Source of the DNA: Aspidiotus rigidus
Taxonomy: Eukaryota; Arthropoda; Insecta; Hemiptera; Diaspididae
Reading direction: 5' to 3'
Length of the DNA stretch: 64,000 nucleotides
Assembly: GCA_035079385.1 (NCBI GenBank)
Contig: JAVHKY010000028.1
Coordinates: forward strand, 1,426,001-1,490,000
Position 1 is the stretch's first letter, and each line of letters opens with the position of its first letter. Position numbers and translations under genes: made by a program. Shown here piece by piece: positions 10,850 through 22,300 of the stretch. Below the pieces are notes generated by a model. That model made no database searches and was not told the DNA's origin. It worked only from the letters and a program-made list of their open reading frames with translations.

Positions 10850-12300
10850 GTCAAGGAAGTTTAGGCCCACCCAACTCCAAGGTGAAATTCAGTTTCTCCT
10901 GATATGTATTCAAAATTTGGCGGACGGCTCAAAGATAGTCATCCCCCAATCAGATACCAAAAAATCATCCACATACTGGTGAAGGCGGAAAACTGGTTGG
11001 AAACTGTCTCAAAGAGGAATCCCCCCATTCTATAGGTACCTATAGCAATAAAGTGAAATATTTGGATATCTAATCTTTTTACACAATCTCCTCCTCCTTC
11101 ATTTTTGTTTTTTTTGTTTTAGTTTTTTTCTATTTTTTTTCTGTGTTTTTTTCGTCTTTTTTTTTGTTCCTTTTCTTTTCTTTTCTTTTTTTTTTCCTTT
11201 TTTTTTTCTTTTTCTCTTTTTTCTTTATTACCTCGGGCACAAGAGAGGAGAGAGGCCGCCCACAGGAAAACCGTCCGGAAAATGATATGTAATGCCACAG
11301 AACTGACAAATATTAGTCAGCTGACAAACGGAGATCAACCCTTTGAACTCAGAAACGGTATTGAAGGGCACACCAACCTTACTCAAATGGACTCCTCCAC
11401 CGGGATGTTAGTATACATACCCGAGATGTCGAAGGAGAACAGTTTAGAAGAGTGCGGAAGAGAAGACTGAGCATTGGTTAGTTTGTCTACCAGGTCGTAT
11501 GATTTTTTAACAGTATACCTATAGGAAAAACTCGTGTTATTTACAAATCAAACGGCGAGGTAATAGCTCAGGCAGTACGTGGGGCTAGCCACAAATGAAA
11601 CCACCGACCTCCTCTTTGTGAGTCTTGATTAACCCGTACAGCTTAGGTACATGAGGGTTCATTACTTTCACAGCCTCTCTTATAGCATGGCTGTGTAATA
11701 CTTCATTAGAGCCGTTGATAAAATTGCATACATTTTCATTGTATGAGTTAAAAACTCCACGAGTAATTGCAAAACCTATATTTTTTATAGGAAGGTGGCA
11801 ACTGCACCGCTCTGAGCGAGGAAGGTCTCAACTTTAGAAACATATTCAGAATCCGGAAGGATCAGAGATGCAGCACTCTTATCCACCCCAGTGATCAAGG
11901 TTGTTGAGAAACACTTTTTGTTTCAGCAATAGAATGGCCAAATTGCACCAACTAGGTAACTTAGGGATCCCTGAGGAGAGGTTTTCCAAAATACGTTTGA
12001 CCTTAGGTAGATTGAGGCTAGAGACGAATCCAACACCAGCCGCAATATCCACCGCCAGTAATTTTTTCAATTTCCCAAGGTCCCGGCAAGAGGGAGGGGT
12101 CGCAAATTTTTGTCCGGATCTCGTTACCCGGGCAGATTGATTACCCGTTGACTTGGCTGGATGGGAGGATCGTGACCACCCCCATTTTTTCACGGTTGGA
12201 TTGTTGATTCAACCAAAGACCCTCCAGCTTGCGATCCTTACCCAATTTAAGTTTATGGGACATGGTCCAACACATTTCATCCACTGAGGCCAGTAAATTA
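10850..12300 (-). pseudogene. Penelope-like reverse transcriptase, decayed
   Basis: Read on the minus strand, several reverse-transcriptase blocks occur in the right order but in shifted frames. A block reading TGVDKSAASLILP lies at about 11785-11905. PKLYGLIKTHKE lies around 11615-11650, a finger-domain motif of the PRLYGLPKIHK type. A SFVASPTYCLSYYLA-like block follows. The palm motif YVDD is at 10964-10975, then ILNTYQEKLNFTLELGG and FLDLKI at about 10855-10920. This order, with a Lys-His-Lys finger motif and FLDLKI after YVDD, is typical of Penelope-like elements. The leading part (about 11.9-12.3 kb) has open Lys/Leu-rich segments that probably belong to its N-terminal region. Stops and frameshifts make it non-functional. 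I did not find a GIY-YIG endonuclease downstream. A LINE or DIRS origin is less likely. Confidence 0.65.
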
Positions 12301-12449
12301 TCAAAATCCCGAACTCGATTTACGGCGAGTATAGTACAAAAAACGCGTGTACTTATCTCTTTGGGCATTCCATCTTTATTTTTTTTCCTCTCTTTTTTTT
12401 CCGCTATATTGGCTCGTAATGTCCGTCTTCTCGGAGGAAAATTTCTTTA

Positions 12450-12843
12450 ATTTCATTCTTAGTCTTGCCAAAATAGTTCCATTACATGAAATTCTGTTTT
12501 ATTCTTAGTCTTGCCAAAATAGTTCCATTACATGAAATTCTGTTTTCTTTCGAAGAATCCCTCATATAACAATACACATTATGAGATGGGTTGCTAAAGA
12601 GTAATATTCATGAAAAATACTAAGTTTACTTTACATATTAATTAAACGGTTTCATTATTGATTGACGAAACAAACACGATAATTTTACAAATGACAAAAC
12701 TGGACTGAATCATAAAAATAGACTTGAACTCCAATTTTGACTGGACTAGACGGGACTGATTGAGAGTAAAAATTTATATAGGAAGAAACTACGTATTGTG
12801 TAGGATAATCAGGTGTTACCGTTAATAATAAATCGGTATAGAT
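12450..12843. other. AT-rich spacer with a short direct repeat
   Basis: Contains a tandem duplication of about 60 bp (TTCTTAGTCTTGCCAAAATAG repeated near 12460 and 12507). No gene is visible. Confidence 0.6.
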
Positions 12844-13638
12844 CAGCGGTTCTCGAAAGCCCTATTAGGGGGCGTCCATAAATTACGTGAGGCATTTTTT
12901 TTTTTGGGGGGGGGGAGGGGGTCCAGCCAAGTCTCACCAAAACTCACGTGAGGGAGAGGGGGGAGGCCGACAAATCTCACGTAATTTTTTTCTCACATAA
13001 ATACATTCTAAAATATTGCTGAACTGGCTTAAATTTAATAAAAACTAGTTTTTTTTGAATAGGTATAAAATGTGATCGAGAAAATTACGTTTTTTTAATA
13101 GATAAATGAGATTTAGCACGGATAAACGTATTTAAAGCAAAAATACACATTTCAGAAAATCTCACGCGAGATAAGAGGGGGAGGAGGGGTCGAAAAATCA
13201 CAAAAATTGCCTCACGTAATTTATGGACGCCCCCTTACGGCAACTGGTGTGCCGCGGGTCCTCTCCAGGTGTACCGCGAAAAATTCGAACTACGAGTATC
13301 AAACTTTTTTTTATTAAAAAAAAAGGGACGATTGTTATAGAATTAAATGAAAGTGACATCAGCTATGAAAGAGGAAGAGCAATGATGAATTTTAGAGAAG
13401 TGAACGCGTAGATGAGATAGGATTGGCATATTTCAACTTGCTTACACATAGTCTTAATCACATATGGTCGCATACTGCATCTTAATAGTTGAAGTTGAAT
13501 ATACGTTCAATTAAAATATAACTTTAGTTCCTATTTTTTGAATCGATGTACAAATATTTCAAACAGGTGTGCCGCACATACTTATCTACTCTCTCAAAAC
13601 ATGTGCCGCGTGTGTCACAGATTTGAGAACCCCTGGAC
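12844..13638. mobile_element. hAT-like non-autonomous element
   Basis: The left end reads CAGCGGTTCTCGAAAG and the right end mirrors it (TTTGAGAACCCCTGG), the classic hAT terminal sequence of the CAGNGGTTCTCAA type. TATAGAT occurs just outside both ends (12837-12843 and 13640-13646), fitting an 8-bp target duplication with one mismatch. Internal GTGTGCCGCGGGTCC and GTGTGCCGCGTGTG segments near both ends form a subterminal repeat. There is no transposase frame, so it was mobilised in trans. It is interrupted by a complete MITE (12867-13235), which must be the younger insertion. Confidence 0.75.
12867..13235. mobile_element. MITE with 28-bp perfect TIRs
   Basis: Left TIR 12867-12894 (AGGGGGCGTCCATAAATTAC...) and right TIR 13208-13235 are exact inverted copies. 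The body is 369 bp, G-rich on one side, with further subterminal inverted ACGTGAG/CTCACGT words. The flanks end in TA on both sides, consistent with a TA target as in Tc1/mariner-type MITEs. It is nested in the hAT-like element. No coding capacity. Confidence 0.85.
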
Positions 13639-13639
13639 T

Positions 13640-14640
13640 ATAGATAATAAAAATACAGCTTTATTTAATTGAATTTAAAATACTTGGACGTCTGACTTCA
13701 GCAAGGTGTTGAATACGTCTTCATGTATTCTAGTATAAAGTACCTCATAATTCTTACAAATCTCTAAAAAATGTCGATTTTGTTGAGCAATGTATCTTTG
13801 AGTGCTGATTCATTCTTAATACTACGGCAACAAAGTATGAATAAATAGATGGAGAACTTTTCAGATTTTATAAATATGTAGGTAGTAGTCAATCAATTAA
13901 CATCGGAACCCCCAATAAAAGCAGAAAAATCCAAAGTAGCACGTCTATCTTATGATTTCTGTGGTCCAAATTAAACTCTATAAAAAGTTCATGATAGGTC
14001 ATCGACTTACTTAGTGATAGAATCAAAAGTTCAATAGGGTACTAAGCCCTATAAAATAGAAAGAGAAAAAGAAAGAGAAATGTTAATAATGTTGAAATTG
14101 TTTTGAGTTATCCTCCCTTTCATTTCCTACTTATTTATTGCATTCTTAGACGATCTCAGAAGGACATCTTAGTGGCATTACTGATACGTTTGTGATTCTG
14201 AACGAAGCCCTTCGCAGGGTGTATGGGAGACTGACAAGTAGACCCCCTCCTGGTATCTCACTTGCAAACAGTAGGGATCCAATAGTATGATGAAATACGT
14301 TTTGTTAGATGGACCAAAAGAATGTAATATTTTGTTATATGATCTGTGGCAAAGTAATACAACACCTAATAAAAAGTGGATTGAATAAATTGTGTTAATT
14401 AAATAACCTGCAATACAAAGACTTTTCGCCGATATGAGCATTGCACTGAAATAATCAATTTTTATCCAACAACTCAACCTATTGAGGTGAAATTAGCGTC
14501 CCTAATTGATTCCAATAAGGACAAAACAAATAAGAAAAAGAAGAAACATGAAACCAAATGAGACCCAAAAAAATTATTAGAATGGGTGAAATATAGAAAT
14601 GAATAGATGATTGAACAAACGATGAGAAGTCTATAAACTC
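13640..14640. other. No gene recognised; family-C fragment at 14175-14290
   Basis: AT-rich DNA with no supported exon. From about 14175 to 14290 there is a diverged copy of the family-C repeat (GATTCTGAACGAAGCCCTTC, then GGGAGACTGACAAGTAGACC). Confidence 0.6.
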
Positions 14641-14649
14641 AAATCTCAC

Positions 14650-14965
14650 CATAATAATAAGGGGGCAACCTCATGGAATGTGATGCGAATATAAGGTCAC
14701 CTGTGACCTGTCTAGCCTCTCCACTCGTACCCCACACTCACCTACACGTGGTACCCCTGTTAGTGTCGAGCAACCTGATGGAAAGTCGTGGTATCAATCC
14801 CGGCAAGAAGTCAGGTCGGCATGACCAAAGAGTGTAAGGGGGGCTTAGCAAGGGCAAGTACTTGGCGCAGCCTTGGAAACGCCTTGCTAGGCTGAATAGG
14901 GACAGGTTACCTATTCAATGGACGGCCGCAGATGAGACTCTAGCAGTCCAATGGATTTCTTCCAG
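14650..14965. repeat. GC-richer block, possible retroelement fragment
   Basis: Composition changes sharply from the AT-rich flanks. The block contains GAGCAACCTGATGGAAAGTC, GGTATCAATCCCGGCAAG, TTGGCGCAGCCTTGGAAACG and GACGGCCGCAGATGAGACTC. It has no open frame. It looks like a piece of a non-LTR element or other dispersed repeat, but I cannot classify it from sequence alone. Confidence 0.4.
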
Positions 14966-15129
14966 GGTAATCTCCACTCCTACAAAACACTATCTCCAAA
15001 ATTTCCCCGATAGACGTTTATTGTTTTAGAGAACAAGAATAGCTGAAAAAATGTTGGAAAAATAAAGGTTCAAAGCTGATGAAATTATAAGGTTTCAAGT
15101 TATTGAAAAAAAAAAAAAAAAACATTTAG

Positions 15130-15990
15130 TATGAAAAAAAAATAATCATGAGTTTCTTTGACTCGAAAAAAGAAGAAAAAAAATGCAAGAGGCCTAGATG
15201 TAAAGACGCAGGGCGACTCAGTCTTGTTTAAGCATATATAAAAATGCGAAAAAAGTTGTAAAATCTTTCTGTCTGTCTTGCAAAGAGGCCTTTCATTTCT
15301 TCTGGTGGAAAATTTCTTAACTTCACCTTAACTAATAGTGTTATCACTGCTGCAGCGATAATCTTTGAGTAGATTGACAGAGGATACAGTAAATTCCTAT
15401 AAATCCGTAAAATGAGTAGACCAGTGGGAATTCTTAAAACAGTTTAACACTGACTGAAAATTCTGAATTTCTTACTTTATTTTAAAAATCCCGTGCTGAG
15501 TGAGATCACCGTTCGAGCCATTCACAGAAATAGACTGCTCGACTAGTGGCAAATGGTGATCGAACTATTAAAAAAAACAAATGTTGAGTAAAGAACGTAT
15601 AATTGATTATTAGAATCTAAGAAATCGGGAGGTCACTGAGGATCCTGAAAGTGGCGTAACAGTGGCTGAAATTTTTGTATTTCCTTTTTTAATTTTAAAA
15701 ATCCTATATCAATTGAACATCTTAGTGGCCTTACTGACACTTTTGTGATTCTGACCGAAACCCTTCGCAGGGAGACTGGCAAGTAGACCTCCTCGTGGTG
15801 TCTCCTGGGTAACGCTAATATACTTGCAAACAGTAAGGATGGCAAGAATTTAAGAAATTGGCTGGTCACAGGGAATCCTGAAAGTGATTTAACAATAGCT
15901 GAAAATTTTGGATTTCTTTTTTTAATTTTGAAAATCCCTTACTAAATGAGATAACCGTTCGATCCATTCAGAGGCGCATGACAATGGTGA
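15130..15990 (+). repeat. Family D + C dispersed repeat
   Basis: About 850 bp matching 32090-32870 in the same orientation; the first 440 bp also match 30000-30440 in inverse orientation. Landmarks are GTCTTGCAAAGAGGCCTTTC, CACTGCTGCAGCGATAATC, TAGATTGACAGAGGATACA, then family C (GGGAGACTGGCAAGTAGACC, CGTGGTGTCTCCTGGGTAAC). The 32-kb copy lies inside an element with terminal inverted repeats, so this is probably an end-deleted copy of that element. Confidence 0.8.
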
Positions 15991-16153
15991 TCGAACCATA
16001 AGAAAAAAAAAAAAAAAGAGCCGAAATGTATATTTTGACTAGTTGACGCGTTTGTATGATTTGTAGAATACGAATATTGTTTATGCTTGGATCGTTTTTC
16101 ATTATAATTTTAATAATAAAAAAATTTTCTGGCATAGCCAAATAAATGAAAAT

Positions 16154-16966
16154 CATGTTCCATGTCTTTTATATTTTATCAGTCATCTTGAAATATTTCA
16201 GTCTAGGCTTCTACTAGGTCAAGTGTTCGTGAGATATTATTCGTTTACCCCTTTACCTATCTTGGCGTCGTATAAGTCTTCTATGAGAAATACGAGGTAG
16301 CGCGAACTCGCTCCGCTGGTTTGCCCCCTGTCTCGCTGTTGTGTTGGAATGGTATGAGACAATTCAAGTCTAGGGGACTTGGAAAAATTTCGACTATCCA
16401 GCCATATATGATAGAAAGAGGGACTTAGAAAACTTTACCTATCTTGGCGTCATATAAGTCTTCTATGAGAAATATTTTGAGGTAATTGTGGGCGTTCTAT
16501 ATTTTGAGGTATCAACTTTCATGGGGCGAAGGAGCGATCTTGCTGTTGTATTGGAATGGTATGAGAAAATTCAAGTCTTCTATGAGAAATATGAGGTAGC
16601 GCGAACTCGCTCCGCTCGTTCGCTCCCTGTCTCGCTGTTGTATTGGAATGGTATGAGACAATTCAAGTCTAGGGGACTTGGAAAAATTTCGACTATCCAG
16701 CCATATATGATAGGAAGAGGGACTTGGAAAATTTTCTAATTATTAATTATATTAATTATATTAATTATTTAATTATTTATCTATTTAATTATTTAATTAT
16801 TTAATCATTTAATTATTAATTAATTAATTATTTATCATTATTACGCGGGGTGTACTCGCGAATTTCTGAATCACCCACGGGGTAGAGATTTCTCTTGACG
16901 GGGGGGGGGGGGTGTACTCGCGAGTTTCAAAATCGGGGTCCGGCGAGAGAAAAGACATGGAACATG
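16154..16966. mobile_element. Element bounded by 17-bp inverted repeats
   Basis: CATGTTCCATGTCTTTT at 16154-16170 has its exact reverse complement at 16950-16966. Inside are two copies of a unit of about 300 bp (GGAATGGTATGAGACAATTC, TTCGACTATCCAGCCATATA), the GC-rich word CTCGCTCCGCTCGTTCG, an ATTA-rich microsatellite and a G run. Related pieces occur near 31.75, 42.0-42.4 and 45.4-45.7 kb. It could be a non-autonomous DNA transposon. Confidence 0.5.
16738..16845. repeat. AT-rich microsatellite
   Basis: Runs of TTAATTA and ATTTAATT type for about 100 bp. No other content. Confidence 0.9.
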
Positions 16967-16969
16967 TCA

Positions 16970-16970
16970 A

Positions 16971-17006
<36 letters not shown>
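16970..17006. repeat. (AAT)n microsatellite
   Basis: About twelve consecutive AAT triplets, immediately outside the right inverted repeat of the element at 16154-16966. Confidence 0.9.
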
Positions 17007-17007
<1 letters not shown>

Positions 17008-17329
17008 CTGAGTGAAGAATATATACTTGATCATTAGAATATAAGAAATTAGCAGACCACTGGAATCCTTGAATAAATTAGCTAGCTGTTATTGAAAAAT
17101 GATGATAAAAAAAAATACTACTGTTTTATTTTTCTACATTTTTTAATACTTCCTTTAATAATATTTTTAGGTAATATTATTTGAGTGGTGGAAAAGCCAA
17201 ATCAAACTTCATTGATTAAAAAAACATCCTTCCACGGAGAAAATCTTTATATTTTTTCCCCTTCATTTCATACTGTGATTTTGGTAAAACTATCTGTGTA
17301 AAATTTCATCATGAATACAACTTTTTTTT

Positions 17330-17410
17330 TTGTCTCCTCTGAATACCGGACACCTCTGGACAAATTTCAGGTGACCACGAGTGTCCGCTAATCAGAGGTT
17401 TTATTGTATT
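17330..17410. mobile_element. pogo/Tigger-like terminal fragment
   Basis: Reads CTCTGAATACCGGACACCTC and ends GTCCGCTAATCAGAGGTTTT. The pairing of 'CCTCTGAATA-CGGACACCTC' with 'GTCCGC-AT-CAGAGGTTTTA' is characteristic of the ends of pogo/Tigger-family transposons. Only one end is visible. A transposase of this superfamily is present at 53.6-54.4 kb, but a direct link is not shown. Confidence 0.45.
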
Positions 17411-18345
17411 TATGGTACGAGTAAGTATAATTTAGTGATCGAAAAAAAAAAATAGGTCAAAACCTTTACCGTACACTCATAATATGTAAGACAGAGAACT
17501 GAAAATACTGTACTCACCAGTACAGCGATCCACGCATCCATCGTCTCGAGTTTGGTTGTAAAAAGAGAGGACTTGGAAAATAATAATTAAAAAAAAAGAA
17601 AACTATCGTGGAACAAATTTTATAAAGATTTTAAATGTAGACAAGCTAGGGTTACTTTATAGAAAAATAGATTCCAAACTAAGCTATGCCGCATCTGGCT
17701 AGAACTGCACTTTGATTTTATTTAATTTTCTTGGAAAACGCGGAGAGATCCTCGATGTTAGGTCCGTCCGGTCCCAAGGATAGATATGAAGTGCTGGTGC
17801 ACGTTTATATTACACAGTTTTAAAGAGGGTTAGATCGACTAAAGTGAATTTTAACGACGCGTAATCTAAGTCCGTTAATGAATCATTATGTTGCTCGGCT
17901 TTCACTCAATGGAATGTATTGCATCGGGCTGATGCCTAGCATATGCCTTCCGTACTAAACTATGTAAAAGGATGCTCACACACGACTTTTCTGTCTTGTA
18001 TTCAAGAGAATGAGTCTTAAACCATGCAGAGATCACTTTTTTTAACCTCAAGAATCAATAAAACAGCCATAATAAGAGCCTACAGACTTTACGATACAAT
18101 TTCAGTTGCCTTTTGGTAATATCAAATACTTGACTGGCAGCCAGGTGTACTTAAATGCGAAGCCACATAAATTCTTTATAATCTTACATAATTATAATTG
18201 TTATGCAGTATGGAAGCTGATACAATTTAGTCTTTTTTTTTCTTCTGTGAAGGTCGTCCAAAAGATGAACTCCACAGTCAGATGACCATTTGGAGATTTT
18301 ATAAAGGGGGTACCGAGGATTCGAAAGATTTAGCACAAGAAGAAA
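17411..18345. other. No gene recognised
   Basis: Unique-looking AT-rich DNA downstream (minus-strand sense) of the candidate terminal exon at 18352-18495. No repeats or supported exons were identified. Confidence 0.4.
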
Positions 18346-18351
18346 CTTTAT

Positions 18352-18495
18352 TTATGGTTGTAATAGGTCCATGAAGGGAGGTATTGGAACTTGATTTGGT
18401 GGACAGCCACGACGCTTAGGTACACATTGAATTATTCCGTATGCTTCTCTTTCATGAGCCGAAAGATGGTACCTACTAATTGCTAAACGAATACC
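18352..18495 (-). CDS. Candidate terminal exon, unidentified gene
   Basis: On the minus strand a good acceptor (CTGTTTGCAG) opens a 47-codon phase-0 frame ending in TAA. It begins GIRLAISRYHLSAHEREAYG and ends with a Pro-rich CPPNQVPIPPFMDLLQP tail. The stop codon overlaps an AATAAA polyadenylation signal at 18347-18352, as expected for a very short 3' UTR. Upstream, around 18545-18665, the minus strand has a Lys/Glu-rich open segment (KKKEEITPKKTIELEEE) that might be a neighbouring exon, but its splice phase does not fit. I cannot identify the protein. Confidence 0.4.
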   Translation of the reverse strand, partial: GIRLAISRYHLSAHEREAYGIIQCVPKRRGCPPNQVPIPPFMDLLQP

Positions 18496-19565
18496 CTGCA
18501 AACAGAGCATGTAAATATTCTAGTTTTTGTATTCTTTTTCCTCTTCTAACTCGATAGTCTTCTTCGGAGTTATTTCCTCCTTCTTCTTGGAGATTTCGAG
18601 CTTACGAGATGGAATGCTTTTCTCGGAATTCAGATAGTCTTTTTCGCACGTTTCTTTTGGGAGAGATATTGGACGAAATTGAGAAAGAAGAAAAGCTTAA
18701 AAAGATAATTGAACAATAAGATAAAAAGATACAAAGAAAACAGTGCATATCTATCTAACTAATTCCAATTAATATTCAAACCCAGAGTTACTCACTTTGT
18801 TTCGTAGACCGTACCCAAAATTGTAAACAACAGAATTAAAAGTAGAGTAGGTACCTACTTTGTATTCGCATAAAAATTTTGAATACAAGTCTAGAGAAAA
18901 GTTATCTGGAGAATTTCTACTCTTTTTCTTTTTTTAATATTCAGAGTAGAAATAATATAGGCCTACAGATAATTTTTCTCAGTAAAATTATTCCTATTTA
19001 CATGTTTTCCATAAAAATTTGGTTCATCAATCATTTATTGACAATTTCTTACTTCTTCTGTTTTGTGATAAGACAAAATGAAGAAATATTTGAAAATTCA
19101 GATAAAACAAGTATAAAAAAATGCATAAGATTAAATTAAAAAAATATATGTGTGTAAGATGTAAAATCTTGACAAATCTGGCGATGCTGTGTTTCCACAG
19201 AATCGAATCAAAAAGTCGAGTTCCCGAAGGAAAGGCAGGTCAGCTGACTGCACTCGGAAGGATAAACAGAACGAGAGAGGAATAGCGTTATATGGTCGGA
19301 GCTCCGAACTTTGTCCGTGAGTAGGAGAGTGACGCGACTGACAGTGAAGAGCGTTTACGTTCTTACATCTCCACCAAAGAGGAAAAGGATAAGGAGTAGA
19401 CTTTTTTGATACGGCTCACTGCATGGTGTAGACTTACTGCGCACGCAGGAATGGACTTGGTCCGTGTACCCACGGGTAGTGGAGTGTATCCGTGTACCCA
19501 GCTAATGCGGCTTACTGCATGATGTAGTCTTACAGCGTTCATCTACAGGAGACCCGGAGACTCAG

Positions 19566-20242
<677 letters not shown>

Positions 20243-20539
20243 CTAGTCGAATTCGAATTCCGAAAAAGGAGGAATGTTTGAAAATGAAAATACGTGAATC
20301 AATTGAGGTACAATTTGGTTGATTCCAATAAGGGCAAAAAATTTACTTTTCTGAAACAATTCTCGTGTATTCCAGTTTTGATACGACTCATCTGATTAAT
20401 TAAGTATCAAAGATAGTTCCCGGGATAAGTCGCGTATTTAATCGCTTTTATTTCTTGATACATCAATTTGGAATAAATTGTCACTTCTTCTTTTTATACC
20501 GCAAGTTCTTGTGTAAGAATGTATTCCTCTAAAATAATA

Positions 20540-21600
20540 CACATTGTTATACTGCCCAGCATAGGAATGTTTGGTATAACAACCATTGATGAAATGTTGT
20601 CTGATTCAACGTCAACATTCTGTTGTCGTGATAAAATATTGTAGATTGACTTTCACCCATGTCTGCACGTGGCAAAAGAATTTTTTTTATCATTTTAGCA
20701 TGGTTAGAGCCCCTATATAGGAAAAAAAAGGAGGAAGAAAAGTAGAAAAAAGAATGAAAGAAAGAAAGAAAAAATTATCAGCACAAAAATGTGTGGTGAT
20801 GTTATAGGAATGTTTGGTATAACAAGCATGTCATATAGTTCAATTTTCTTTGTGGAACCTGAAGATTTTTCTTTGATTAAAACGTCAACATTCTGTTGTC
20901 CTAAGAGTGTAGATTCTCTTTCTCTTATATGTCTGCCTGTGACAAAATAATTTTTTTCATAATTTTTGGGAACCCGGTCTCTAGCAAGGCAAGAGCTCCT
21001 ATATAGGGAAAAATTGGATAAAAAAAAGTTAAAAAAAGAAAGAAAGAAATAAAGGAAATAAAAATTACCACCGCAAAAATGTGTGTGAATGTTTTAGGAA
21101 TGTTTGATATAACAAGCATGTCATATAGTTCAATTTTCTTTGTTGAACCTGGAGATTTTTCTTTGATTAAACTTCAACATTCTGTTGTGGTAAAAGTGTA
21201 GATTCCCTTTCTTGTAGGTCGGCCTGTGACAAAAGAATTTTTTTTTCATCATTCTTGGGAACCTGGTCTCTAGCAAGGCTACGGCCCTATATAAAAGAAA
21301 AAAAGGAGGAAAAAGAGTGAAAAAAGGAAAGAAAGAAAGAAAGAAAGAAAGAAAGAAAAAAAAAAATATCACCGCAAAAATGTGTGGTGATGTTATAGGA
21401 ATGTTAGGTATAACAAGCATGTCATATAGTTCAATTTTCTTTGTTGAACCTAAAGATTTTTCTCTGATTGAATGTCAACATTCTGTTGTCGTAAAAGTAT
21501 CGATTCTCTTTCTCTTATTTCTGCCTGTGACGAAAGAATTTTTTTTCGTCATTTTTGGGAACCTTGTCTCTAGCAAGGCTAGAGCCCCTATAAAAAAGTA
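20540..21600 (+). repeat. Family-B tandem array, four units
   Basis: Four direct units of roughly 260-290 bp begin near 20545, 20770, 21060 and 21360. Each runs through GGTATAACAAGCATGTCATA, TTCAATTTTCTTTGTTGAAC, CAACATTCTGTTGTCGTA, TGTCTGCCTGTGACAAAA, TCTAGCAAGGCTAGAGCC, and a purine-rich GAAAGAAAGAAAG tail. No gene. The same family lies inverted at 30.5-31.5 kb. Confidence 0.9.
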
Positions 21601-22129
21601 ACAAACATTTCATCTTACATTTTTTTGTTAATCAATACCAATTGAAGTCGGGAAAGATTTTTTTTTTAAATATGTATAATCTAGTTATCATTAGATTTGT
21701 ACTTTATTGTGCTTTTCTATGTTTAGCAGTGCTTTACATTTCACGTAGACTAAGTTGGCTGTTTGATGGTCCACCTAAACTATCTTTTGTTATCCGTTTT
21801 TTAATTTGTTTTTGATTTTTATGAAAACAAATTATTTGGACGGATATATGAAGGTAGTTTTTCTCTTCAATTGCACCTGACCTCTACACACTAACAAAAT
21901 ACCAATTGAGGTCAATTCAATTTTCTTTGTTGAACGTAGAGCTTTTTCTTTGATTGAATGTCAACATTCTGTTGTCGTGAAATTGTATATTCTCTTGTCC
22001 ACGTCTGCCTGCGACAAAATAATTTTTTTAATCATTTTTGGGGATCTTGCCCCTGGCAAGGCTAGAGTCCCTATAAAAAAATAACAAATTTTGAGTAAAG
22101 GACGATAATTGATCACTAGAATCTAAAAA

Positions 22130-22300
22130 ATTGGCAGGTCACTGGGAATCCTAAGAGTGGCTCAACAGTGGCTAAAAGACTTTTGTGATTCTGAACACAG
22201 CCCTTTGTAGGGTGAATGGGAGACTGGCAAGTAGACCTCCTCGTGGTGTCTCCTGGGTAATGCTAACATACTTGCAAACAATAGGGATGAATAGTATAAA
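22130..22300 (+). repeat. Family-C repeat inside the satellite field
   Basis: One of six visible copies (others near 14175, 15715, 23920, 26850 and 32625). The core reads TTTGTGATTCTGAACACAGC, GGGAGACTGGCAAGTAGACC, CGTGGTGTCTCCTGGGTAA and CATACTTGCAAACA. GGAGAC and GTCTCC near the two ends of the core could pair. It has no recognisable Pol III A or B box, so a SINE origin is not supported. Confidence 0.75.

Noticed and set aside
10454..10870. Long Lys/Arg-rich frame on the minus strand
   Set aside because: Produced by the T-rich tract at 10740-10845; only the FLDLKIAQ start has meaning, as part of the Penelope-like relic.
14650..14965. Possible tRNA or SINE in the GC-rich block
   Set aside because: No cloverleaf and no convincing A and B boxes could be traced.
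21130..21420. Phe-rich frame on the minus strand
   Set aside because: Antisense of a family-B unit with its purine-rich tail; not a gene.
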